64,000 nt of DNA from Vandiemenella viatica (lineage: Eukaryota; Arthropoda; Insecta; Orthoptera; Morabidae), in assembly GCA_031002005.1 (NCBI GenBank), contig JARYHS010011408.1:222249473-222313472 (forward strand), in the 5' to 3' direction. Shown in pieces: positions 21,980 to 32,984 of the stretch (position 1 is the stretch's first letter; the number at the start of each line of letters is the position of its first letter). The position numbers and the translations under genes were made by a program. The notes beneath the pieces were generated by a model. The model was not told where the DNA came from. It saw only the letters and a list, made by a program, of their open reading frames with translations, and searched no databases.

Positions 21980-24390
21980 TTTGTCACAAGCCTGTATCTT
22001 CCTTCATACTTAACCAAAATCAATGAATGAGGTGTCATTTTAAAGCTTATGGTCTCCACTTTGGTCACATCATATTTTAAGAAATGAAGGTTTTGGAATT
22101 CGACCCTTAAAGGGCAACAATGTCAATATTTCTAAAAAGCTGTTTTCTGTGTTACGAGTCATTTATCTAACTGGATACCTATCTGAAATCGTTTAATGAA
22201 GTATCATTTTAAAGATTAAGATCTCCTCTTTAGTGACGTCATATAATAAGACAGATATTTTTCGGAATTCGACCCTTAAAGGGCAAAAGTATCAATATTT
22301 TTGCAATGCGTAATTGTGTCACGAGCGATTTATCTCCTTTAATATCTAACCGATATAGATAAATGAGATATCATATTGAGCATGGAGGTCTCCGTCATCG
22401 TAACATTATATTTCAAGAAAAGAATTTTTCGTTTTTCGACCCTTAAAGGGCAAAAATGTCGATTTTTCTAAAATGCGTTTTTTGTATCTCGAGCCATTTA
22501 TCTCCCTGGATATCTAACCAAAATCGATAAACCAAGTAGGATTATTAGGAGTAATGTCTCTGCTTTGTGACATAATATTTTAATAAAGAATGTTTTTGGA
22601 ATTCAACCCTTAAAGGGAAAAAGTATAAATTTTTCAATAACGCATTTTTGTGTCACGAGCGATTTATCTGTAACCGGTATAGATAAATGAGGTATCATAT
22701 CAAAGAATGAGGTCTCCGCCGTGGTAACATTATATTTTAAGAAAGGAATTTTTCGTAATTCGGCCCTTAAAGGGCAAAAATGTCAATTTTTCTAAAATTA
22801 GTTTCTTTATCTCGAGCCATTTATCTCCCTGGATATCTAACCAAAATCGATAAATGAAGTAGGATTATGAGGAGTAATGTCTCAGCTATGTGACATAATA
22901 TTTTAAGAAAGAATGTTTTTGGAATTCAACCCTTAAACGGGAAAAGTATAAAATTTTCAATAACGTATTTTTGTGTCACGAGCGATTTATCTCACTTAAT
23001 ATCAAACCGATATATATAAATAAGGTATCATATTAAAGAATAAGGTTTCCGCCGTGGTAACATTATATTTTAAGAATGGAATTTTTCGTAATTCGACCCT
23101 TAAAGGGCAAAAATGTCAATTTGTCTAAAATTCGTTTTTTGTATATGGAGCCATTTATCTCCCTGAATATCTATCCAAAATCGATAAATCAATTGAGATA
23201 ATGAGGAATAATGTCTCAGATTCGGTGACATCATATTTTAGGAGTGACGTTTTTGGAATTCAACCCTTAAAGGGAAAAAGTATGAATGGTTCTACAACGC
23301 ATTTTTGTGTCACGAGCTATTTATCTCCCTTAATTTCTAACCGATATAGATAAATGAGGTATCATATTAAAGATTAAAGTCTCCGCCGTGGTAACATTAT
23401 ATTTTAAGAAAGGATTTTTTCGTAGTTCGAACCTTAAAGGGTAAAAATGTCGATTTTTCTAAAATGATTTTTGTATATCGAGCCATTTACCTCCCTGGAT
23501 ATCTAACCAAAATCGATAAATCAAGTAGGATTATGAGGAATAATATCTCAGCGTTGTGACATGATATTTTAAGAAAGAATGTTTTTGAAATTGAACCATT
23601 TAAGGGAAAAAGTATAAATTTTTCTATAATGCATTTTTGTGTCACGAGCCATTTATCTCCCTTGATGTATAACCGATATAGATAAATGAGGTATCATATT
23701 AAAGATTAAGGTCTCTGCCATTGTCACATTATATTTTAGAAAGAATTTTTCGTTATTCGACCCTTAAAGGGGATAAATATCAGTATTTCTAAAATGCGTT
23801 TTTTGTTTCTTTAGTCATTTATCTCCGTTGACAATTAAACAAAATTGATAAACGAGGTATCATTTAAAAGCTTCAGGTCTTCGTAATGTCTTCGGTTCCG
23901 TTAACACATTTTAAGTAGAAATTTTTAAAAATTCTAACCTTAGAGGGCAAAAGTATTAATATTTTTACAATGCATTTTTCTGTCAGGAGCTGTTTATTTC
24001 CCTTGATACCTAATCGAAATCAATAAATGACGTATCGATTTAAATATTAAATTAGCCGCTATGGTCACATCATATTTTAAGAAAAACCTTTCTCTAAATT
24101 ACACCCTTAAGGGGCAAAAATATCATCATTTCTCAAAACTTTTTTTTTTACCTTGGTTGATATTTTATAAAAGGAATTTTTTGGAATTCAACCCTTAAAG
24201 GACAAAATTATCAATATTAATTATGGAACGTGTTTTTTTAATTTTTTTAATAACAAGCTATTTATCTTCTTCGATACCTATCCGAAATCGATAAATGACA
24301 TATCGTTGTAAAATTAAGGTCTCCAGCTAGGTAAAATCATAAATTAAGAAAAAATGTTCGGAATTTGGTGCTTAAAGTGGTAGCGCGTAT
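21980..24390 (+). repeat. ~167 bp satellite array with dimeric order
   Basis: About 14 diverged tandem monomers. The anchor cccttaaagggcaaaa recurs at 22104, 22273, 22440, 22607, 22764, 22930, 23097, 23264, 23431, 23596, 23761, 23938, 24104, 24192 and weakly 24371. Most spacings are 165-169 bp; one of 88 bp marks a truncated unit. Other shared landmarks are gagccatttatctccctgga and gatataaataaatgaggtatc-type segments. From 22440 to 23761 two monomer types alternate (gggcaaaaatgtc versus gggaaaaagtataaa), giving a ~333 bp higher-order dimer. No coding potential. Confidence 0.93.
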
Positions 24391-24811
24391 GAGACTGTTC
24401 AGAGCCAAGTCCCCTGATTTCAGCAGCGGATATCACAGAGATGTCAATAAACTTTTTTTATTCAATAAGTAGCTTTTCTGATATATTTTTTTTGTTACGG
24501 AAACACTGTCGTTTTGTTATACAATTCCAATGTAAACATTTTATTCATACAGCAACAAATATTTCAGAGATGTTGATATGTTGTGTGCATTTTGTTAAGG
24601 TTGGTTTTATTCTACTAAGGTCAGTGACAGTTTGTCAAAAATACAATGTGTTTTAAATTTTCCTAACTGTTTCGTAATATGTTGTGAGTATTTTGCTGCG
24701 TACCTATTACACTAAATGAAATATTTGCTACAAAAGTACGGTTCTACTATTCATTATATTACAAGCATTCAACCTCACTATTCATCGCATTTTATTCGCG
24801 AAATTTTCGCA

Positions 24812-25362
24812 CAGGTCGTCTAGTCGAAAATAAAGAATATTTTTTTTTCGTATCTCGCTTGGGGCTTGGTTCTCGAGATACTGTATCTCAAAATTGACGT
24901 GGCGGCCTGGACCAGAAGAAAAATTTCGCTACCGCCAAATTTGATGATGAAATGTAACTCGACGAGACAAATCGAAAATAAAGAATAATTTTTTTTTTTT
25001 TTTTTTTTGATATCTCGCTTATTTCTAGAGATATTGTATCTCAAAAGTGAGGTGGTTATGGTGAGATCCGGCCTAGACCAGAAAATTTGTTCCCACCAGA
25101 ACCACTATACCTACACGGTGAAAATCCAATACAGGAGTTTTATTTTCTTCCTAGTGGTTGTTGTTCGGTTGAAATACGGCCTGGGTCAGAAGAAACGTCA
25201 CCAAATCACGAGGAACTATACCTATAACGGATTTTTAACATGATATATCTCGGAAACCAAGCGAGATATCAAAAAAAATTATTCTTTATTTTCGATTTGT
25301 CTCGTCCAGTTCTAAAAGAATTCATCAGAAAATTGTGGCTCCACGGTAATGATAGAACTGCC
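24812..25362. mobile_element. MITE-M, copy with subterminal duplication
   Basis: Homologous along its length to 30587-31012, with shared interior motifs (cggcctagaccagaa, ttttcttcctag.tgttg). The right end is the inverted form of the 21884 end (aactggacgagacaaatc read on the minus strand, ending with accgtggagccacaa). The outermost left end is diverged. A left-side segment is duplicated with a 148 bp offset (cgaaaataaagaat at 24825 and 24973). Confidence 0.65.
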
Positions 25363-25689
25363 CTCTCTGCTGATTATTGCCCCCTCACTGCAAGATTTTG
25401 TGTGTATAAGTGCCTGAAATAATTTAAATGAAGCGATTGGTGAGAGGACGGTTAGTGAAATGGAAACACTATACTCACTTAAATATTTTAAATGAGATAA
25501 AGCATGTCTACATCCTGATTTCATGATTTATTTTTACATGGTCGACAAACTATACCAGAACATTTTAAGTATGTATGATTCTTTAATTTGGAAAAGCTAC
25601 ATAATATTGAGAGAATGTAAAACCGATGGAACACTGTCAGTGCGAAGCACACACGATCAGTATATCATAAACGTATATCTGATTTCCTT

Positions 25690-25895
25690 TTTTTCTTGTG
25701 TCATTAGAAGTTGGAGAGGACTGGGGAATAGGAACTGGAGGGTATTCGGCCACCGACTTTGGAAGGAACCATCCCGGCATTCACCTGGAGTGATTTCGGG
25801 AAACCGTGATAAACCTAAATCTGGAGTGATTTCGGGAAACCGTGATAAACCTAAATCTGGATGGCCGAACAGGAATTCGAACCTGCGAATGTAGT
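25690..25895 (-). mobile_element. SINE-A with internal 36 bp duplication
   Basis: Reverse SINE-A body and B-box region (gaattcgaacctgcg). A 36 bp segment, starting tggagtgatttcgggaaacc, occurs twice in tandem at 25786-25821 and 25822-25857 with no difference between units. The tRNA A box is missing. Confidence 0.85.
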
Positions 25896-27221
25896 CGATA
25901 TGGTTTTAAAATATTCTCATAAAAGAAGGATTTTCTCACTGACAGGAGACTTACGACAAATATCTCACACCTGACTAGGCTGTGATTCGATTTAAATGTT
26001 CCGCAGTGAAGAATTAAGCTTAAAATACAGTTTATATCATCTACCGGTTAAACGTAAGACATATTGCATTTGTTGTTGATAAAAATTCGAATACTGAACG
26101 TAAAATTTTGAAAAATTATAGGCCTACTTTAGGAGGATTATATACAATTTCCTAAGATAAAATTTTCTCTTTCTTTTACTGGAAAACAAAAACAGCAAAG
26201 TTATTAATTTTGGATCACTTTTGTTACAGGGTCTATCTAAGAAATGCTGCTAACTAGGGGCGTAAGTTTTGAGCAAAATAAACAAACGTTCTTATTTTGA
26301 GGTTACTTTGCCGTATATAATTATAAAAAAACACTTAACCCACAACCCGAAGGAGAAATACTAATCTATTGTATAAGAGGTTCCTTCCCTCTGGGACCTA
26401 CAGTTTAACCACTCTAAAAAATTCCTATCCCCACCGGGATTTGAAATCAGGACCAGACGCAGAAGATTAGAAAGCAATCGCCTTAACCACTGAACTACCA
26501 CACCGCTCATACTAACATAATAGATTTTAGTTAAAATGCTACAAATTCAGAATACATTGCATTGTAACGTGTCTACATCTATTAAACGGAAACCTTGTAT
26601 ACATGTTCCAGAAAACTCGAAAACTACTGAGCTTAGGATCAGACTTGAATTGTTTAGTATATTTTATGTTTCAGCGTTACATAACGCCGGGGCAGTAAAT
26701 TAAATTCTGAAAATATAGCGCGAAATACCGAAGATGCAATGTTGCGTACGTTGTACCTGGTAAAAAAAATATAAAATCCGCATTACTGCATCCATCAGCT
26801 CCTTCCTTAAATTTCGGTTTCCAGTTTTTAAGTCCCATGTATGACCGTACTGAATGTGATTGATACACGAGTATTCATATGAGTATAATATAATGGAAAA
26901 AATTCCGTAGAACTTCTACGCTTCTTGAAACTACGATCTCATGCCTTGTAGTTACAATCACGTTTGTAAATGAAACTACATTCATGGTTCATAATCACTA
27001 ATGCATATCTGATGTGTTTTAATATGAAAATAAACTGTTTGAAGTCTTTAGTGCAGTTTATGAAAATAATTCTGGATACTGTAGAAATATTTGCTGTCTA
27101 CAATATTCCTCAACTAAAATAGTAGTAATAAATACGCTGCCATTTTGAAACATTACGACACCACAACGAATGGCGTCTAATATTACTACCTGGCAATCGG
27201 AACTTCTATTTCTACTGATTC
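25896..27221. other. Gene-free stretch with a tRNA-like SINE-C at 26340-26515
   Basis: Mostly unrecognised AT-rich DNA. At about 26430-26510 the minus strand has an A box (gtggtagttcagtggttaag) and a B-box-like tttcaaatcccggtgggg, a tRNA-like head similar to the one at 37140-37215. I take it as a third, minor SINE type rather than a functional tRNA, because the arms do not pair well. Confidence 0.4.
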
Positions 27222-27377
27222 TTAAGCCTGGGATCCACCAAGCGCGCAACGTTTGCAAACGATTGCGTGTTTGCAGTCGGGTGGTTTGGCTTGTTGTATC
27301 CACCAACCAAATATTCGCAATCAACAGTTCGTGTGCGAATATTTATGGTCGTTCCAATTGCTACCTGCATTGTCCAA

Positions 27378-27757
27378 ATGGCTCCAAGAGGAAAACTTAT
27401 TGCTCGTGCTGCATCTAACGTAATTACGTCTTTTTTATGTGAAGAAGAGGAGTTATTAAAAAAAAGCATGTGGAAAACTAAATTTTGGATATCGCATTTT
27501 TTTTAAATAAGAAATTCTACGCGACTGCTGTATGAATTATGAACATAAGAGTGGTTTATTTTTTTAAAAAAAATTGTCGTATATCACCAGAAGATTTTGA
27601 ATTCGTTACTTTGCTGATTTGTCCAAGAACAGGCAAACGAGATACAAATTACAGGGACTGTATTTCCGTGGAAGCTAGATTGGCAATAACACATTGCTTT
27701 TACCTGCAAAAGATTTCTACAAAAGTCTTATGTATCTTCAACTTAACAACATCATAG
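27378..27757 (+). pseudogene. Harbinger transposase N-terminal remnant
   Basis: The first part, from an ATG at 27378, reads APRGKLIARAASNVITSFLC and then LLKKSMWKTKFWI (compare the family's WW-R-W---R motif). After a frameshift near 27506-27539 it reads ISPEDFEFVTLLICPRTGKR and DTNYRDCISVEARLAITHCF. That matches the conserved M-PE-FD-LL--V-P-I-K-DTN-R--I---ERLAITLRFLA region preceding the DDE nuclease. The frame runs out just after this, near 27757, so all catalytic residues are missing. It could not act as a transposase. The neighbour on the opposite strand is the partner protein remnant. Confidence 0.85.
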
Positions 27758-27981
27758 TCATATCTGTTGCGATTCCACTCCAGGCATCATGCTTTAATTC
27801 TTTTTTGGTAATATTTGTGTCTACTCTGCCATTTCTGCAGATTTAATTTATATGATCCAATTAACAGTAAACACTTTTCCCTAACCCAGTCCATAGTTAT
27901 ATTATTACTAGATTTTAAAATGCACTTAAAACTGAAACTGTTATTAGGAAAACGCACCCCTGTTGTTGAACCTATCTCCAC
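27710..27981 (-). pseudogene. Harbinger SANT/MADF-like protein remnant
   Basis: Minus strand encodes WVREKCLLLIGSYKLNLQKW, then YYQKRIKA, a TGA stop where a Trp (TGG) is expected, and then CLEWNRNRYDYDVVKLKIHK. Pattern and spacing fit a SANT/MADF-type DNA-binding domain (W-E----LI--Y------W-----YY-----AW-EIA---N-----VK-KIH-L). PIF/Harbinger elements normally encode such a second protein, which helps the transposase bind TIRs and enter the nucleus. This copy is broken by the stop and truncated. Confidence 0.7.
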
Positions 27982-28406
27982 TCAACGCGCACTGTCCGCG
28001 CACGAACAACGAATTCCTTTGATGTACCGACATCGGCCGGAACACCTTCAAACACCCGCAAATCTTTGTTCGTGCGCGCTGTTCTCGTCTCCACCGGACA
28101 AATTCTGAGTTCGCAAACGTTTGCAAGCCTTTTGCACGCTTGGTGGATCCCCACCTTTAGGTCGCCTCAGTCAGATGGCTATTGGAATGAAAAATATTTT
28201 TATTATTTTTATCCACACACTTTGATGAACCGATAGACACGAAACTGTCCAACCACCGACTGATATTTTCCAATAAGTTCAATTACAACACCAGCAATTA
28301 TGATTATCCGAAGATTGCAAATCCTTTGGCCAAAATTGAGACAACTAGTCACATTAATTTCCGTTCAGCACGTAAAAGAAACAGTTTTCTTTAATCACTT
28401 TATATA

Positions 28407-28853
28407 CAGGGTGTTAAAAAAAAGGTACGACCAAACTTTCAGGAAACATTCCTCACACACAAACAAAGAAAATATGTTATGTGGAAATGTGTCCGGAAAC
28501 GCTTACTTTCCATGTTAGAGCTCATATTGTGGACGGCTGTGATACAATACGCCATTCTTCAGGGCTGCATCAGTGCATCAGGGATTCCATGCGACGAAGG
28601 GTGGATGCATGTATCCTCGCTAACGGAGGACATTTTGAACATTTCCTGTAACAAAGTGTTTGAAGTCACGCTGGTACGTTTTGTTGCTGTGTGTTTCCAT
28701 TCCATGTTTAATGTGATTTGAAGAGAAGTAATACAATGAGATCTAACATGGAAAGTAAGCGTTTCCGGACACAAGTCCACATAACATATTTTCTTTGTTT
28801 GTGTTTAAGGAATGTTTCCTGAAAGTTTGGCCGTACCTTTTTGTAACACCCTT
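28407..28853 (+). mobile_element. Long-TIR Tc1/mariner-like MITE
   Basis: A 447 bp element with ~118 bp terminal inverted arms (28407-28525 and 28736-28853, starting cagggtgtta) and TA at both flanks (28405-28406, 28854-28855). The spacer between the arms is ~210 bp and includes a transposase tail. The TIR start CAGGGTGTT resembles CAGGGCGTT of the element at 3113-3965. Confidence 0.9.
28577..28651 (+). pseudogene. Transposase C-terminal tail in the MITE
   Basis: Reads IRDSMRRRVDACILANGGHF then EHFL and a TAA stop. This is the same kind of terminal motif as RRCEMCITQEGQHFQHLL-stop in the element at 3302-3679. Everything upstream in the protein has been deleted, so the tail is a marker of the parent element, not a product. 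Confidence 0.75.
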
Positions 28854-28859
28854 TATAGT

Positions 28860-30586
28860 GGCAACAATAGTCCAACATATTTGATAATACACTCGTTTCT
28901 CCACCAACCACAGTTTTTGTTTCGTCGACACGGCACTGTGAATTAGTTTAGCTCGTCGCAATGTAATTATAATTCAACATGCTGTGAACATAAAAAAAAC
29001 TTTATAGCCGTACAATAGGAAAAGTTCCCACTATATCAGCGAACATCACGGAACTTATTAGAATACATTAGCAAAGATTCTATTTTTACAATCAATCCAG
29101 CGATACCGATCTGTAGCAATCGATATTGCTCTTGTATGTCGCAAAGCAATATGATACAATAATTCACCAAACAATAATAATAATAATAAAATTAGGTGGG
29201 CCTTTAATTAGTAATATGACAAGTTATTCAACTGAAGCTTTTTGGTAGTGCTCCAGATCGTGACACTATATACGTGCGGCATTATATACGTGCCAGTTTC
29301 TCCAATAACATTGCATTTATTCATCTTTAGAATTAATTATGTTGGCCTACACCGTGGGTTAGTCTTTCAAATATATATACAGTGAATGGAGCGATTGATA
29401 TGAAATTTGATTCACAGGCGCGAAAAATTTAAATCTGTTATGAACAAAAAATTTTAACAAATAATCTGGTATAATTTGAAAACCATCGAATTGATTTTGA
29501 CACGACATTCACAATAACAAACATTATATCCTGAATTAGGAAATTTGAAAGCCTAAGATCGGACTTCTGTCGTATGTCTTATGTATATTATGCCGCCGAA
29601 GCAGGAAATGAAAATGTGTATGTTTTTTTTTTTTTTAAATCATGTTTGACTCATTTCTGTAGGATCACAATGAGACTTCTTCAATGCGGACATGGAAACA
29701 GTATGTTACCTCATATTTCTCATCCTAATGGTCTTTGTCACTCGTCTTCGTAGAATTTTATTCACGAAAAATATGTTGGTTAAAAATTGCAAAATCTTCT
29801 GTAATCTAAACTTCAGAATGATAACTACCTTCCCCTTTCCTCGCTCGGATGGGATATCTGTCAAAGTTTCTACAAAGTTTTGTTATTTTCTGGAAAGCCT
29901 GTGAAAAATTTGACACACGTTTTTAATTGTGCGATTAAAATTCCTGTTTGGGCATATCAACTTCAACCATATCGGGCAACGCCGGATTTTCGTCTAGTTT
30001 ATAACAAACTAGCATTTGGCCACTGTTTGGCGCGCGTGGATCGGTGTATGTAGAATTTTTTTTTTTTTTCCTAACACCAAATATTGTCATGGAGTGGCAA
30101 AAACAAACATAATTCCGTGTAGTTGAAGGGGACAGATAATATCTATTTATAGATGGCAAATAGTATCGTTTTCTTATTATAACAAACACGCAAAAACGAA
30201 AAAATTATTTGCCAATAAGTTGAAATGCAACCTGGACACTATAACTTAATCATAGGCCATAATATTTTGGATGTCCTACTTTGATGCCCTTAAGTTTTAC
30301 AATATCGAGGCTGCATCTCAAACTTAATATACAGACAAATTCATCATTTACTGGTACAAAGAGCAAGGGGCCATTACACAGGCACCACGTTAAATAGTGG
30401 CAACGAAAATTACTATTGCTAAGCTAGTTTATACATGGTTCATAGAAAAAAGAAAACATGTTTCTCGGTGCAACAATTGTGAGTGCACGAACATATTAAT
30501 ATTTATCTTAAATTAAATCCACAATTTAATTACATTTTTTAAAGTCCATCTATGAAGTAATGGGTTGATTAACTTGGGATTCTACA
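28860..30586. other. Gene-free AT-rich stretch
   Basis: No family recognised. (TAA)n lies near 29169-29189. Open frames here are short and have no recognisable motifs. Confidence 0.55.
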
Positions 30587-31012
30587 ATAACCGTGACGTC
30601 GCAATTTAATGATGGATTCTTATGTAACTCTACGAGATAAATCGAAAGTGAGAAATAAAATTTTCTGATACGTCACTTAGTTCTAGAGATATCGTATCTA
30701 AAAAATTAGTTGGTTAGGTTGAAATGAGGCATGGACAAAAAAGAGAGACTAATAGAGAGAAAATTTGCTGAAGGCACAAGGAACTACATGCTGGACATGC
30801 AAAATGGGTAATTTGTTTTCTTCCTAGCTGTTGGGGTTAGGTTGAATTGCGGCCTAGACCAGAAAAACGTTGCCAAAGCAATCTTGGAATTAATTTTTAA
30901 TATTTGATATCACGAGAAATGAATGAGATCTCAAAAAGTCACATTCTTCACTATCGATTTGTATCGTCGAGTTATATAAAAATCCACCAACAAATTGCGG
31001 CGCCACGGTTAT
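30587..31012. mobile_element. MITE-M, complete copy
   Basis: About 426 bp, with imperfect inverted ends of ~70 bp: left ataaccgtgacgtcgcaatt, gatggattcttatgtaactc; right, read on the minus strand, ataaccgtggcgccgcaatt, ggtggatttttatataactc. The interior shares gcggcctagaccagaa with 24812-25362. No coding capacity. The superfamily is unknown and the TSD is not clear. Confidence 0.75.
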
Positions 31013-31615
31013 AAAGCTACCATGATATGGAACAATTTAATATATAGATATTAAGCACAAAGATACATATCGTAATTTAAATATCACAGTTCCATTACGC
31101 TTTATGAAGTGTTAATCTGCTATGATTTTTTTTTTTACCACATTTCACAAAACTTATTAAGTAACTAACCAAAGACAAAAAACACGATCCAGAGATTAAG
31201 TCAGATCTGCACAAGTACATATAAATATTAATCATGCTTATTACGTTTGATTCAGGTATTCCCTTATTTAATGCATTTCGTTCTAGAAATCTGAAAAGCT
31301 GAATAACCACAGTGAAAATGTCAAACATAATGAAAAATGTAGTAGTCTGATCTTTTGTCAGTGTTTCGCGGAAGAAGTGCTCATCTCAGATACATTTATC
31401 TGTGGCCATATTTGTTCCGTCTACAAACAATTTCATTTTTTGCTCCATCCCTCGATGCATATAAGTCATTAGCTGTTTCAGTAGATTTTGATCCGGACCA
31501 TATTAGCTCTAAAAAAACCATCCAAATTAGTGCGGTAGTTTTTACGTGATACCGTTTCATACCTCTCAGACACAAGATGCTTGCTTATATGGATTTGACT
31601 GTAACTGAGCGATGG
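31013..31615. other. Gene-free stretch
   Basis: Nothing recognised. AT-rich, with a T-run near 31125. Confidence 0.5.
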
Positions 31616-32165
31616 CGTTAGGAGCACACGCGGCAACGTGGTGCGGCGTGGGAATCGTGGAGTCCGCAACCTAACCTGAAATTGTGTCAGACATTGATTT
31701 TTGTGTGTTTGACCTACTACATGCGATATATACGGTTGGGTCATTAGGGAGCCGAATCGTAAATGTGCGAGGCTCGACTCGCTGTTGACGCGGCGTTTTA
31801 AGACGGAGATTACGACCAGACATATAATGAAGATGGGTTTGCGTCTGCTAGCTGAGCGCCGCGGTGTAGGTGGGAACAAAGGAAGGCCGGGCGGGCGGGC
31901 GGGCTGGACTGGCGCCCGCCACGTGTGCTATCTATCGAGCCGACGCGGCGTCGCGGCGCCCGCGAGTCGCGCGTCCGCGGGGGTTGCGCGCCAGGACGGT
32001 GGTCGGCGGAGGGGGGGGAGGCTAACCGGGCGGACGAGGAGGAGAGAGGGAGGGGGCGACCGGGCACGGCGAGCGAGATAATGAAGCCGGTCTGCGTCAC
32101 GAGCCGCTGGCCAGGCCGCTCACAGGAAGCTAGGGGTGACACGAGTAGCGCGCTCCGAACACGTC
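31616..32165. promoter_or_regulatory. GC/CpG-rich island
   Basis: Sharp switch to high GC with dense CpG (ccgacgcggcgtcgcggcgc near 31940) and purine-rich runs (ggcggaggggggggaggc) in an AT-rich setting. Open frames exist on both strands here but are what high GC produces by chance. Candidates are a promoter/first exon or a GC-rich repeat. No splice or TSS evidence can be read directly. Confidence 0.3.
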
Positions 32166-32677
32166 ACTAACACCGTCGCCAAATGCGAGTTGCCAGTCTT
32201 CGGATATAACCAATTTATGTTCTAGCAAAGATAATGCCAAAGTAAAAAGACATTAATGAAGAAATTACACTGAAAAATTGTTCCTAACCTATGTACAAGT
32301 TGCAAACAGAATTCAAGTGCTTTTCAGCAAAGTTTTTAGTTTTATGTTCTCACAACTACACAAACAAAGTTTTAAACGTATTACATTGTTGATACTGATG
32401 TGTAATCATATGGAAACTGAAATGGGAACTGATTCCAAAGTTCCACGAATGAACTTGTCAGTAAGCATGTCAATAGTACGGAGAAATGGTTGGTTTCTTA
32501 TAACTGAAATTGACTGATAATATTCGCATGGCTTTTAAAACAAAGAAACTTCTGTCGTTCACACTTCAGTCTGAGGATAAACTGTAAGATAAATCAATTT
32601 ATTTTATTATGAATCTTAATAAATATTGTAGCTGTAAATACATAAAAGACATATGAATGATAACTGATGATGAATTA
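32166..32677. other. Gene-free stretch
   Basis: AT-rich sequence, nothing recognised. Confidence 0.5.
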
Positions 32678-32925
32678 CGTCGTGAGTGAGGAGTAACACT
32701 ACCGACATGCTTTCGGGAGGACATGGGTTAGAATCCTCTTCCGGTCATTTACATTTCGGTTTTTCATGGTTTCTCAAAATATCTCCAGGTGAATGTCGGG
32801 ATGGTGACTACAAAAGGCCATGGCCGAGTTCCTTTCCGTTCCTTGTCTCCAATCCTCTCCTGCCTCTAATGACCACGATATCGGTGAGGCGTAACTCTAC
32901 AGTTAAAATAATAATAATAATAAAA
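32678..32925 (+). mobile_element. SINE-A, diverged full-length copy
   Basis: tttcgggaggacatgggtta, aaaggccatggccgagttcc, and a 3' end with gataTcggtgaggcgtaac and an (ATA)n tail. No clear TSD. Confidence 0.85.
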
Positions 32926-32984
32926 TATGTTTGATGAGTATTTGCATAGCACAGCACCTTACACATTGATTCACCAAAACATAT

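Larger units (their letters stand above)
27225..28156. mobile_element. PIF/Harbinger element, internally deleted
   Basis: A 932 bp element with TIRs (left agcctgggatccaccaagcg; right reads aggtggggatccaccaagcg on the other strand) and TTA on both sides (27222-27224 and 28157-28159), the 3 bp target duplication of PIF/Harbinger. Subterminal regions share gcaaacg motifs in both arms. Inside are pieces of both proteins typical of the superfamily, convergently arranged: a transposase N-terminus on plus and a SANT/MADF-like DNA-binding protein on minus. The catalytic DDE part is gone. Confidence 0.88.

Noticed and set aside
21980..24390. CRISPR-like array
   Set aside because: Spaced repeats here are diverged full-length tandem monomers with no unique spacers, in a eukaryotic context.
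28860..30586. Possible small host exons
   Set aside because: Short AT-rich frames with no domain, no consistent splice pattern and no conservation evidence available.
31785..32142. Plus and minus frames of 98-110 residues
   Set aside because: Same reason: GC-rich composition with no motif or conserved start context.
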